NCBI GenBank assembly: GCA_030681895.1
Contig: JAUXRI010000145.1
Location: forward strand, 1-44,118
Length of the DNA stretch: 44,118 nt
Reading direction: 5' to 3'
From: Myxococcales bacterium
Lineage (GTDB): Bacteria > Myxococcota > Myxococcia > Myxococcales > Myxococcaceae
This document shows positions 9,209 through 17,746 of the stretch, piece by piece. The stretch's first letter is position 1. Each line of letters opens with the position of its first letter. A program made the translations under genes and the position numbers. The notes beneath the pieces are model-generated. The model was not told where the DNA came from, ran no database searches, and saw only the letters and a program-made list of their open reading frames with translations.

Positions 9209-10111
9209 ATGAACAGCCTTCATCATGTCGACCTGAACCTCTGGGTGGTGCTCGGCGCGCTGCTCGAGACCCACAGCGTGTCTGAGAGCGCCCGGCGGCT
9301 CGGCCGGACGCAGTCGGCGGTGAGTCACTCCCTGGCCGCTCTCCGTGGTGTCTTCGGCGATCCGCTCTTCGTTCGGGTTGGCGCGGGCCTCGAGCCGACG
9401 AGCCGGGCCAGCGCCCTGGCGCCCCTGGTGACGGCCGCGCTCGCCCAACTGCAGGCCTCGCTCGCCCCTGCTGCCGCGTTCGACCCGTCGCAGCTTCGCC
9501 GAACGTTCCGCCTCTTCCTCTCCGACTACGCGCAGGTGGTGCTGCTGGCGCCGCTGCTCGATCGCCTCGACCAGGTGGCGCCTCACGTCGTGCTCGACGT
9601 CACCTTCCGCGCCGACGCGACCGACGAGGTGCTCAAAGAAGTCCGCGAGGGGCGCTGCGATCTCTCGGTGGGCCCTCCCGTCGACGTCACGGGCGTCGTG
9701 ACCCAGACGTTGTTCACCGACGAGAACGTCTGCGTGGTGCGCCGCGGCCACCCGTTTGCTCGGCGGCCGACGGCGAAGGCCTGGGCGGCGCTGCGGCACG
9801 TCGTCGCCTCACCGCGTGGCGCCTTGAGAGACTTCGTCGACGACGCGCTCGCGAAGCACGGGCTCGAGCGTAAGGTCGTCGCGCGGGTGCCACACTTCAC
9901 CGCGGCGCTGGCCCTCGCAGCCCAGACCGACGCGGTGACGCTGGTGCCTGGCAAGCTGGCGCACCTGTGGGCGAAGAGCGCCGATGTCGCTGTCGTGAAA
10001 CCTCCGTTGCCGCTGCCGACGTTCACGATGGCGTGGTTCGTCTCAGAGGTCGCGCGCACCGACCCGGCGAGCATGTGGCTGCGCTCCGAGCTCAAGCGCG
10101 TGACGAAGTGA
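9209..10111 (+). CDS. LysR-family transcriptional regulator
   Basis: A 300-residue regulator. The N-terminal winged helix-turn-helix is evident (SESARRLGRTQSAVSHSLAA, about residues 26-45), followed by a periplasmic-binding-protein-like effector domain. The start at 9209 (MNSLHHVDLNLW) matches the usual LysR opening; an in-frame ATG at 9191 is possible but would include the TATCGATA palindrome. It is divergent from the secreted lipocalin-like gene and probably regulates that gene or itself. The effector is unknown. Confidence 0.92.
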   Translation: MNSLHHVDLNLWVVLGALLETHSVSESARRLGRTQSAVSHSLAALRGVFGDPLFVRVGAGLEPTSRASALAPLVTAALAQLQASLAPAAAFDPSQLRRTFRLFLSDYAQVVLLAPLLDRLDQVAPHVVLDVTFRADATDEVLKEVREGRCDLSVGPPVDVTGVVTQTLFTDENVCVVRRGHPFARRPTAKAWAALRHVVASPRGALRDFVDDALAKHGLERKVVARVPHFTAALALAAQTDAVTLVPGKLAHLWAKSADVAVVKPPLPLPTFTMAWFVSEVARTDPASMWLRSELKRVTK

Positions 10112-10164
10112 AGCCCCGTGGAGCACGTGTTTTGACCTTCGCGGTCCCCGAGTGTCGACCGGTC

Positions 10165-11319
10165 ATGCGCGCCCTCGTCATGGTCTCGTTGGTCGGGGCG
10201 AGCTGCCTCGCCCCGGGACTCGAGCTCACCGGCACCGCACCCGTCTCCACCACCTCCGATGCCGGCGTGGCCGACGCAGGCCCGACGATTCGTGAGGCGC
10301 TGACGAGCCGCGCGCAGGCGTTCGTTGGTTCGGGCACGGTGCAGATCGAGCCGCTCAGCGGTCCCGAGACGGCCTCCCAGGTACCCACGCTCGTCGTCGG
10401 CATCATCAGCCCGCGCTTCACCGGAGTGATCACCCTGGCCAGAGACGGCGAGCCGCGGGCGCCGACGTCATCGACGCTCTACCCGTTGAGCTCCATCACC
10501 AAGCTCGTCACCGGCCTCCTCGCCGCGCGTGACGTCGTCGAGGGCGAGTACGCAGCGGACGCCGGCCTGGGGAGTCTGCTGAGCGCCGATCTCGCGCCGC
10601 TCGCCGGCGATCGCAGCGTGCTCGAGGCGGTGACCCACACCGCTGGCTACCAGGCCAACCCGATGAACCTCGCGTTCACGACGATGCCGCTGAGCCCTGC
10701 TGCGGGGTACTCCCGCGCCCAGCTCGCGACGTGCCTCGCGGCTGCCGGCTGCTCGACGGCACGCATTCCGCGGGGCGAGTACCTGTACTCGAACCTTGGG
10801 GTCGGGCTGCTGGGCCTCGCGCTCCAGGATCGGCGCGGCGTCGACTTCGAGACGCTCGTGTCGACCCGCCTCACCTCCGTGCTCCAGATGACCGACACGC
10901 ACACCCGAGCCGCGAGCGACGAGTCCCGCCTGCTGATGGGCGTGACCCCGACAGGCCTGGCCGCACCGGCTGCGACGATGGGCGTGCTGGGTCCGGCGGG
11001 AGACCTCTGCTCCACCGCTGACGACTTGATGAAGCTGCTCGACGTGCTCGTGCACCCTCGTGGACCGCTGGCGCCGGCCATCGCGCTCGCCACGACTCCC
11101 GCCGCGAACTCGGGCCGTATCGCCTGGGCCATCGACGTGGTGAACACCCGCTCGATGCGCCTGCTCGCCAAGAGCGGTGAACAAGCGGGCTTCTCGTCCC
11201 AGCTGATGTGGAGCCCGGCTCTCGGGGTCGGCGTCTTTGCCCTCACCAACCGTGGCGCTTCGTCGAAGACGCTCGCGTCGCTGTCGCTCGATCTGCTCGG
11301 CCTCGTGCTCGTCGAATGA
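10165..11319 (+). CDS. Beta-lactamase-family serine hydrolase, lipoprotein
   Basis: A 384-residue class C beta-lactamase/penicillin-binding-protein-like enzyme. The active-site set is complete: Ser110-x-x-Lys113 (SITK), Tyr208-Ser-Asn210 (YSN) and a KSG motif near the C-terminus in place of KTG. The N-terminus ends in the lipobox VGASC, so it is probably lipid-anchored in the periplasm. Family members act as DD-peptidases, esterases or amidases; nothing here picks one. The open frame continues upstream into the LysR gene, but the ATG at 10165 directly precedes the signal peptide. A D-Ala-D-Ala-ligase-like gene follows, which weakly suggests peptidoglycan-peptide chemistry. Confidence 0.88.
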   Translation: MRALVMVSLVGASCLAPGLELTGTAPVSTTSDAGVADAGPTIREALTSRAQAFVGSGTVQIEPLSGPETASQVPTLVVGIISPRFTGVITLARDGEPRAPTSSTLYPLSSITKLVTGLLAARDVVEGEYAADAGLGSLLSADLAPLAGDRSVLEAVTHTAGYQANPMNLAFTTMPLSPAAGYSRAQLATCLAAAGCSTARIPRGEYLYSNLGVGLLGLALQDRRGVDFETLVSTRLTSVLQMTDTHTRAASDESRLLMGVTPTGLAAPAATMGVLGPAGDLCSTADDLMKLLDVLVHPRGPLAPAIALATTPAANSGRIAWAIDVVNTRSMRLLAKSGEQAGFSSQLMWSPALGVGVFALTNRGASSKTLASLSLDLLGLVLVE

Positions 11320-11403
11320 CGGAGCGGGTCGAACGCCGCCAACGCGAGCACCGCCTTTCGCTTCCGACGCGTCGTGCGCGTGTGCTACTGACGTTGGCAC
11401 TCG

Positions 11404-12519
11404 ATGTTCGTCACGATTCTCCACAACCACGATCACGCGCTCCTCGAAGACGATCCCGGGCGTGAAGCCCGAGCCGACGTGGTGAACGTGGCCGCCGCGA
11501 TGGCTGACGCGCTCCGTGGTGGGCGCAGGCGCATCGAGGTCAGGCCAGTCGACGACGTCACCTCGCTCGCCGACGTGCTGACTGGCCAGCCCGACGTCAT
11601 CGTCAACCTCTGCGAGTCGCTCGGCGCTGACAGCCGCGGTGAGTCGCTGGTGCCCGCGATGCTCGAGCTCGCGAACGTCTGCTTCACCGGCAGCTCGTCG
11701 CTGTCGCTCGCCCTGTCGCTTCACAAGAACAAGGCGAAAGAGATTCTTCGCGCGCGTGGCGTGCCGACGCCGGCGTCGGTCGTCGTTCGCCGCGTCGAAG
11801 AGCTGGTGACGGTCGACCTCCCCTTCCCGCTCATCGTGAAGCCCTCGCGCGAAGACGCGTCGGTGGGCATCGACTTCGACTCGGTCGTTCACGATCGCGC
11901 GAGCCTGGGGAAGATCGTCAGCCGCGTGCTGCGCACCTTCCAGCAGCCGGCGCTCGTCGAGCAGTACATCGACGGCCGTGAGATCTACGTGCCGCTGCTG
12001 GGCAACGAAGGCCGCCGCCCGCTGCCGCTCACCGAGATTCAGTTCGGCGCCGCCTTCGCCAACAAGCCGCGCATCGTCTCGTACGGCGCGAAGTGGGACA
12101 CCGAGTCTGCGGAGTGCATCGACAGCCCGGCCCGCATCGTCGAGCTCTCACCTGCCGTCACGCGCCGCTGTGTCGAGGTCGCGCAGGCTGCGTTCGAGGC
12201 GCTGGAGTGCCGCGACTACGGCCGCATCGACCTGAGGCTCGACTCGAAGAACGAGCCGTGGGTCATCGACATCAACCCCAACTGCGACCTGCACCCGCAA
12301 GCGGGCTTCTCCCGCGCGGCGTCTGCTGCAGGTCTCTCGTACAGCGATCTCGCGCTTCATCTCGTCGAGCTTGCCCAGGAACGTCATCATGGAAATCAGA
12401 CCCGTCGTCTCACAGGACCGGACGCAGCTCGAAGGGCTGCTGCGCCGCATCGAGACGTTCACGGCGGACGAGGTGGACTGCGCGCTCGAGCTGATCGACG
12501 CCGCGAGCCAACCCGGTAA
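11404..12519 (+). CDS. D-alanine-D-alanine ligase-like ATP-grasp enzyme
   Basis: A 371-residue ATP-grasp protein. The ATP-binding strand PLIVKPSREDASVGI and the metal site WVIDINPNCDL identify the fold, and the GSSSLSLALSLHKNKAK region matches Ddl-like ligases. Such enzymes form peptide or amide bonds through an acyl-phosphate. It is probably a paralogue of housekeeping Ddl rather than Ddl itself. The last roughly 44 codons overlap the GNAT gene out of frame and are Arg/Gly/Ala-rich, unlike a folded domain. The natural end was probably near LVELAQERHH, so the stop seems to have been lost. See the finding on the overlap. Confidence 0.85.
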   Translation: MFVTILHNHDHALLEDDPGREARADVVNVAAAMADALRGGRRRIEVRPVDDVTSLADVLTGQPDVIVNLCESLGADSRGESLVPAMLELANVCFTGSSSLSLALSLHKNKAKEILRARGVPTPASVVVRRVEELVTVDLPFPLIVKPSREDASVGIDFDSVVHDRASLGKIVSRVLRTFQQPALVEQYIDGREIYVPLLGNEGRRPLPLTEIQFGAAFANKPRIVSYGAKWDTESAECIDSPARIVELSPAVTRRCVEVAQAAFEALECRDYGRIDLRLDSKNEPWVIDINPNCDLHPQAGFSRAASAAGLSYSDLALHLVELAQERHHGNQTRRLTGPDAARRAAAPHRDVHGGRGGLRARADRRREPTR

Positions 12520-12856
12520 CAAGGACTACCAGGTGATGGTCGCCGCCCGCGACGGGAAGATCGTCGGGTACGTCTGCTACGGCCCCACGCCGATGACCGA
12601 CGGCACGTTCGACCTCTACTGGATCGCGTCGGACCCGCTCGTGCGCGGCCAGGGCGTCGGCGCAGCGCTGGTCAGCGCGATGGAAGGCGACATTCGCCGT
12701 CGCAAGGGCCGGTTGATTCGCGTCGAGACGAGCGCGATGGAAGCGTACGGCCCGACGCGCGGCTTCTACGCGGCGATGCAGTACAAAGAAGAGTCTCGCT
12801 TCCGCGACTTCTACAAGCCGGGCGAAGACCTCGTGGTGCTCGCCAAGCGGTTGTGA
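12389..12856 (+). CDS. GNAT-family N-acetyltransferase
   Basis: A 155-residue GNAT protein. The acetyl-CoA-binding loop V-R-G-Q-G-V-G-A-A-L (about residues 88-97) is canonical. The start ATG at 12389 has an AGGAA Shine-Dalgarno seven bases upstream, inside the ATP-grasp gene. The 131-bp overlap and shared direction imply coexpression, so the ligase product, a small amino-acid-like compound, could be the acetyl acceptor; this is inference. The close spacing suggests a two-step modification or detoxification unit. Confidence 0.9.
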   Translation: MEIRPVVSQDRTQLEGLLRRIETFTADEVDCALELIDAASQPGNKDYQVMVAARDGKIVGYVCYGPTPMTDGTFDLYWIASDPLVRGQGVGAALVSAMEGDIRRRKGRLIRVETSAMEAYGPTRGFYAAMQYKEESRFRDFYKPGEDLVVLAKRL

Positions 12857-12924
12857 ATTCGCCTCTGGGCTCGCCGTCTGGCCAGCATGGCCGTCGTCGA
12901 CCGGGGACTCCCGCCACCTCGTGA

Positions 12925-12930
12925 TAGCGT
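12925..12930 (+). promoter_or_regulatory. Possible -10 element TAGCGT
   Basis: The hexamer TAGCGT lies 10 bases before the ATG at 12941, which has no Shine-Dalgarno. It fits a TANNNT -10 box of a near-leaderless transcript. Similar hexamers precede four other genes in this window. Confidence 0.3.
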
Positions 12931-12940
12931 GCGCGCCCTC

Positions 12941-14377
12941 ATGCGCCGCGCTCTCATTTTCGCCCTCGTCTGTCTCAGCACCGTCGCCTTCGCGCAGAAG
13001 GGCGCTCCGCTCTCCGACGCGCTCACCGTGCAGCGCCCGAAAGCCGGCGAGTTCTTCGGCGTGTACCTGCAGAACCAGAAGGTCGGCTGGATGTTCACGT
13101 CGATCACGACCAACGCCGCGGGCACTCAGGCCATCAGCCTCAACGAGCTCCACTTCAAGGCGAAGGTCGGCACGCGCATCAGCGAGCGCATCATGAAGGA
13201 GACGAAGGTCTTCGAGGTGACGCCGGGTGGAAAGCTCCTCTCGCTGCGCCTCGAGCAGCTCGGCGACGGTGGCGACCAGGTGCTCGACGGGCTCGTCACC
13301 AAAGAGGGCCTGAAGGTCACGCGCACCCGGCCGGGCATGAAGGACGAGACGCTGATGCTGCCCATGCCCAAAGAGGTCATCGAAGACGCCGACCAGGCGC
13401 GGGTCGCGCTCAAGCGCAACGCTCCGTACGCGGGCATCATCACCGACACGACCGACCTCAAGCAGTACGACGTGCGCACCACCGTCGGAGAGACCGAGTC
13501 GCGCACCATTCGCGGCGTGAAGGTGAAGCTGAAGAAGGCCATCACCATCTCGGACAAGGAGAAGGTGCCGACCGACGCCTTCATCGACGAGCAGGGCCGC
13601 ATGGTCGAGGTGCACTTCGGCCCCACGATGATGGCGATGATGGAGCCCGAGGATCAGGCCAAGCGCGTCGATCTCGTCGAGGTGTTCGCGCTGACGCGGG
13701 TGAAGCTGCCGAAGCCGCCGCCTCCCGAGGTCCGCCAGATCCCCGGCTCGATGACGATGGTGATGAGCGGCCTGCCGGAGCGCTTCCAGGTGCAGACCTA
13801 CCGGCAGAGCTACGAGAAGCTCGACGACAAGCGCGTGGTGGTGAAGCTGTCGGCGGCGTTGCCGAAGACGCGGCTGGTGCGCCCGCTGGCTGACCCGAAC
13901 GGTGGGAAGAACCTCGAGAGCGACATCATCGTCGAGGCGAAGGCGCCTGAGATCGTCAAGCAGGCGAAGGCCATCGTCGGCAACGAGAAGGACGCGTACG
14001 CGGCCGCGAAGAAGATCGGCAAGTGGGTGAACGAGCGGCTCGTGAAGGACTATGGCTCGTCGTCTGACCGCGCGACCGACGTGCTCAAGACGATGAAGGG
14101 CGACTGCACCGAGCACTCGCTGCTGACCGTCGCCCTGCTGCGGGCCGCGGGTATTCCGGCCCGGCGCGTCGACGGCGTGGTGTACCTGATGAACGAAGAC
14201 CAGGTACCGGCGCTGTACTGGCACGAGTGGGTCGAGGCCTTCGTCGGTGAGTGGACGCAGCTGGACCCGACCTTCGGCCAGGACGTCGCCGACGCGACGC
14301 ACTTCAAGGTGGGCGAAGAGGGCGGAGCCGAGATCACCCCGCTCATCGGCAGCCTCGTCGTGCACGAAGTGCGGTGA
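12941..14377 (+). CDS. Secreted transglutaminase-like superfamily protein
   Basis: A 478-residue exported protein with a Sec signal (ALIFALVCLSTVAFAQ). The C-terminal transglutaminase-like domain has a complete papain-type triad: Cys389 (GDCTEHS), His428 (YWHEWVEAF) and Asp442 (LDPTFG). The preceding 300 residues are beta-rich and resemble the all-beta region often found before such domains. Members act as peptidases or amide-transfer enzymes; the substrate is unknown. The ATG at 12941 begins the signal peptide, whereas an upstream in-frame extension would spoil it. A Ser/Thr kinase gene follows after only 7 bp. Confidence 0.85.
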   Translation: MRRALIFALVCLSTVAFAQKGAPLSDALTVQRPKAGEFFGVYLQNQKVGWMFTSITTNAAGTQAISLNELHFKAKVGTRISERIMKETKVFEVTPGGKLLSLRLEQLGDGGDQVLDGLVTKEGLKVTRTRPGMKDETLMLPMPKEVIEDADQARVALKRNAPYAGIITDTTDLKQYDVRTTVGETESRTIRGVKVKLKKAITISDKEKVPTDAFIDEQGRMVEVHFGPTMMAMMEPEDQAKRVDLVEVFALTRVKLPKPPPPEVRQIPGSMTMVMSGLPERFQVQTYRQSYEKLDDKRVVVKLSAALPKTRLVRPLADPNGGKNLESDIIVEAKAPEIVKQAKAIVGNEKDAYAAAKKIGKWVNERLVKDYGSSSDRATDVLKTMKGDCTEHSLLTVALLRAAGIPARRVDGVVYLMNEDQVPALYWHEWVEAFVGEWTQLDPTFGQDVADATHFKVGEEGGAEITPLIGSLVVHEVR

Positions 14378-14384
14378 TGCACCC

Positions 14385-15506
14385 ATGGCCGAGCGCCTGG
14401 GCCGCTATGAGCTGGTGAAACGTCTCGGCCGGGGCGGCATGGGCGAAGTGTTTCTCGCGCGGGTTCCCGGAGAGCCTTCGGCGCCCGTGGTGCTCAAGCG
14501 GCTGCTGCCGCACCTGGCGAGCGATCGCGAGCTCGGCCGGTTGTTCTTGAACGAAGCAGGCGTCGCCGCGCGGCTGGTGCACCCGAACGTCTCACGCGTG
14601 CTCGAGCTGGGTGAAGCGGGCGGCGTCTTCTTCTTCACCATGGAGTTCGTCGACGGCAGCGATCTGCGCGCGCTGGGTGCGGTGCCGCTCGAGCTCGCGG
14701 TGCGAATCGTCGCGGACGCAGGGCGCGCGCTCCATGCCGGCCACACGGCGGTCGACGGTTCGGGCCGCTCGCTGGGAATCGTGCATGCCGACGTGTCTCC
14801 GAAGAACCTGCTGATCGGCCTCGATGGGGTGACGAGGCTCATCGACTTCGGCATGGCGCGGCTCGGGCGTGACGAGGGCTCGATGGGCGGCACGTACGAG
14901 TACATGGCGCCGGAGCAGGCAGTCGAGGGCATCACCGACGCGAAGACCGATCAGTTTTCACTGGGCATCGTATTGTGGGAGTTGCTGACCGGCCGGCGGT
15001 TGTTCGGTGGCGACAGCGACGTGCTGACGCTCGATCAGGTCGTCGAGTGTCGCGTGACGCGGGCGCGGCTGGTGAATCCACGCGTGCCCGAGGCGCTCGA
15101 CGCAGTCGTGATGCGAATGCTCGAGAAGGAGCCGGCGCGTCGGTTCGGCGACTGCGGCGAAGTGGTGACGATGCTCGAGCGGTGGTTGACCGATTCGCGC
15201 GCCGGCGACGTGACGCAGGCGTTGTCCGCGTGGATGACGCGACGAGCGGCGCCGAAGCAGCGAGCCGTCGCAGAGCCGGTGACGGAGCCTCGGACAGCAG
15301 TCGTCGCGCCGCCCGCTCCGCTGTCGGTCCATGAAGAAGAAGCACTCCGCCAACTCTCGACGATGGCGGAGCCGTTCACGCTCGAGGCGATCGAGGCGGG
15401 CGTGACGCTCGGAGCTGGAGCGCCTCCGGTGCTCGACGTGGCACAGGCGCTGGTGGAGCGCGGTGTGCTCGTGCGCGATGGCGACGACGGGTTCCGGGTG
15501 TCCTGA
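14385..15506 (+). CDS. Cytosolic Hanks-type Ser/Thr kinase with C-terminal winged-helix-like tail
   Basis: A 373-residue kinase. The glycine loop GRGGMGEVF (16-24), Lys38, HADVSPKN (134-141), DFG (154-156) and MAPEQ (174-178) show a catalytically plausible enzyme. The HRD Arg is replaced by Ala, which makes it a non-RD kinase not controlled by the usual activation-loop contact. No transmembrane helix is seen. The last 60 residues (about 313-373) resemble the winged helix that follows the ATPase domain in LuxR/STAND regulators, with an LxxLVERGVL-type pattern. The gene lies 7 bp after the transglutaminase gene, so it is probably in one operon with it. Confidence 0.9.
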   Translation: MAERLGRYELVKRLGRGGMGEVFLARVPGEPSAPVVLKRLLPHLASDRELGRLFLNEAGVAARLVHPNVSRVLELGEAGGVFFFTMEFVDGSDLRALGAVPLELAVRIVADAGRALHAGHTAVDGSGRSLGIVHADVSPKNLLIGLDGVTRLIDFGMARLGRDEGSMGGTYEYMAPEQAVEGITDAKTDQFSLGIVLWELLTGRRLFGGDSDVLTLDQVVECRVTRARLVNPRVPEALDAVVMRMLEKEPARRFGDCGEVVTMLERWLTDSRAGDVTQALSAWMTRRAAPKQRAVAEPVTEPRTAVVAPPAPLSVHEEEALRQLSTMAEPFTLEAIEAGVTLGAGAPPVLDVAQALVERGVLVRDGDDGFRVS

Positions 15507-15660
15507 CCGCGTCCCCAACGTGGACGAGCGAGTGCTCAGGAGCGCCGACTGAAGGGAACGGGTCGTCGATGCGCTTCCACCGCGCGAGCAGCCGGAGGAG
15601 ACCGTGGTCTGGCGTTGGTGTCTTCCGAGTTCGCACCGTCTGAGCATCGGACACGCGCGT

Positions 15661-17700
15661 TCAGCTGACGACCCGGCCCAGCGGTGCGAGCAACGCGACG
15701 AGCTCGTTCACCGTCGAGACTGGTGCCTGACACGCGAACGAGCGGCAGAGATACGCGGCCACGTCACCGCGCACCGGGCGACCCTCGAGCACCTCGCGCG
15801 CGACAGGAGGCACGGCGGATCCGTTCTCGTGACGATGCACGGCCAGCGTCGGCAGGTACGTCGTGTTCAGCACCTTCACGAACGGCGTCATCGCCTCGCG
15901 AGTCCCCACGACACTGACCTCCGCCGCGCCATCGAGGAGCGAGTCTGCCGCCAGCCACAGATGCCCCAGCGCCATCGGCTGCGTCGTCAGCTCATGGTGC
16001 ACCTGCTCGACGTACGCGCGCGCCTGCTCGAGGTGACGGGCCCGGCCGGTCAGCGCACCCAACGTCACCAGCGCCTCCGTCAACGTCGAGGCTCCCGACG
16101 GCGCGGCGTTGTCGTGCAGCGTGTACGTCGGCACGATCAGATCGGTGTTCCCCTTCGGCGCGGCCAGGTACGCGCGCTTCTCCGAGTCCCAGAACGTCTT
16201 CACGGCAAAGTCAGCCAATTGCTCCGCGGCCTCGAGGTACTTCGCCTCGAAGGTCGCCTGGTAGAGCGCGACCAGGCCCGCCGCGACGTCGCCGTAGTCC
16301 TCGAGCATGCCGTCGATGCGCGCTGCTCCCGAATGGAACGTGCGCCACAGCCCGCCATCGGGTCGACGCATTCGCGAGAGCACGAAGTCTGCCGCGCGCA
16401 CCGCCATGGCGCTCCAGTCGGCGCGGTCGAACACGCGCGACGCAAACGCGAGCCCACGAATGGTGAGCCCATTCCAACCGTCCAGCACCTTGTCGTCCGT
16501 GCCTGGTGCGATGCGCTTCGAGCGAGCCGTGAACAGCTTCGACTTCGCGCGCGCGAGGACCTCGCTGACGTCATCGACTCCGACGACCTCGAGCACCGAG
16601 GTGCCGTGCTCGAAGTTCCCGCCAGGCTTCACGCCGAAGTGCGCCTTCACGGCAGCGGCCTCGTCGACCGTCAGCAGCGCGTCGAGCTCGTCTGCTCGCC
16701 AGACGAAGAACTTCCCCTCTTCGCCTTCGCTGTCGGCGTCCTGCGCCGCGAAGAAGCCACCGTCGGGCGCCGTCATCTCGCGGGAAAGCCACGCGACCGT
16801 CTCTTCCACCGTCTTCTTCCACAGCGGCCGCGGCGCCACCTGCATCGCCTCGGCGTAGAGGTGAAGCAGCTGCGCGTTGTCGTAGAGCATCTTCTCGAAG
16901 TGCGGCACCAACCAGCGCTCGTCGACGCTGTAGCGATGAAAACCTCCACCGAGCTGATCGAACACGCCGCCGCGCGCCATGCGCTCGAGCGTCAGCAGCG
17001 CAGGCTTCAGCACGTTCTCGTCACCTGACCGACGGACGCCGCGGAACATCAGCGACAGACTCATCGGGTTGGGGAACTTCGGGCCGCTGGAGCCGAAGCC
17101 ACCGAACTGCGGATCGACCCGCTTCGCCATCGACCGCGCGGCCGTCACGACATCGGCTGGCTTCAACGCTGCGGCGACCGCTCCCTCGAGGCCCCACGCG
17201 GCGTACTCGGTCAGGCCCTGCTCGAACTGCTCGGCTTGTTTCAGGAGCTCATCCCGCTCCAGGTCCCAGGCCTCGGCGATGCCCGACACCAGCGACGAGA
17301 AGGCCGGCAAGCCGTGCCGTGGCGCGGGAGGAAAGTACGTGCCTCCGTAGAACGGCTTCCGGTCGGGCGTCAGGAAGACCGTCAGCGGCCAGCCACCGCC
17401 GCGGCCCATCAACTGCACGACGCCCTGGTACAGATGGTCGACGTCAGGCCGCTCCTCGCGGTCGACCTTGATGTTGATGAAGTGCGCGTTCATCGCCGCG
17501 GCGGTCTGCGGGTTCTCGAACGACTCGTGCGCCATCACGTGACACCAGTGGCAGGCCGAGTACCCGACCGAGAGGAGAATCGGCTTCCCTTCACGCTTCG
17601 CGAGCGCCAGCGCCTCGTCGCCCCACGGGTACCAGTCGACCGGGTTGTCCGCGTGCTGGCGCAGGTAAGGAGAGGTCTCGGCGGCGAGGCGGTTGGCCAT
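15661..17700 (-). CDS. DUF255/YyaL thioredoxin-like protein (SSP411 family)
   Basis: A 679-residue member of the family typified by bacterial YyaL and human SPATA20. The N-terminal thioredoxin-like domain has Cys50-His-Trp-Cys53 and the diagnostic [10 protein letters not shown] segment. An (alpha/alpha)6-barrel, AGE-like region fills the rest, up to about residue 560. Family function is poorly defined. The ATG at 17700 ([17 protein letters not shown]) is the usual start. The gene diverges from the helicase gene across only 46 bp. The 154-bp convergent gap to the kinase gene holds only a weak five-base-pair hairpin (15510-15526). Confidence 0.92.
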   Translation of the reverse strand: MANRLAAETSPYLRQHADNPVDWYPWGDEALALAKREGKPILLSVGYSACHWCHVMAHESFENPQTAAAMNAHFINIKVDREERPDVDHLYQGVVQLMGRGGGWPLTVFLTPDRKPFYGGTYFPPAPRHGLPAFSSLVSGIAEAWDLERDELLKQAEQFEQGLTEYAAWGLEGAVAAALKPADVVTAARSMAKRVDPQFGGFGSSGPKFPNPMSLSLMFRGVRRSGDENVLKPALLTLERMARGGVFDQLGGGFHRYSVDERWLVPHFEKMLYDNAQLLHLYAEAMQVAPRPLWKKTVEETVAWLSREMTAPDGGFFAAQDADSEGEEGKFFVWRADELDALLTVDEAAAVKAHFGVKPGGNFEHGTSVLEVVGVDDVSEVLARAKSKLFTARSKRIAPGTDDKVLDGWNGLTIRGLAFASRVFDRADWSAMAVRAADFVLSRMRRPDGGLWRTFHSGAARIDGMLEDYGDVAAGLVALYQATFEAKYLEAAEQLADFAVKTFWDSEKRAYLAAPKGNTDLIVPTYTLHDNAAPSGASTLTEALVTLGALTGRARHLEQARAYVEQVHHELTTQPMALGHLWLAADSLLDGAAEVSVVGTREAMTPFVKVLNTTYLPTLAVHRHENGSAVPPVAREVLEGRPVRGDVAAYLCRSFACQAPVSTVNELVALLAPLGRVVS

Positions 17701-17746
17701 GCGCACCAATAGCCCGCGCTCCCGTTCCGTGCATGATGCGCCGCCC

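Noticed and set aside
13400..13430. Third copy of the 52-bp repeat
   Set aside because: Only a 12-base match (GCAACGCTCCGT) inside a coding region; it is likely chance.
12410..14386. A 658-codon open frame on the minus strand through the transglutaminase gene
   Set aside because: The plus strand has a signal peptide, a catalytic triad and family motifs; the minus frame is Arg/His/Asp-rich, as expected for a complement shadow in GC-rich DNA.
15507..15660. Small gene in the 154-bp convergent gap
   Set aside because: Short frames in the gap overlap the kinase gene, lack Shine-Dalgarno sites and resemble no family; only a weak five-base-pair hairpin is seen.
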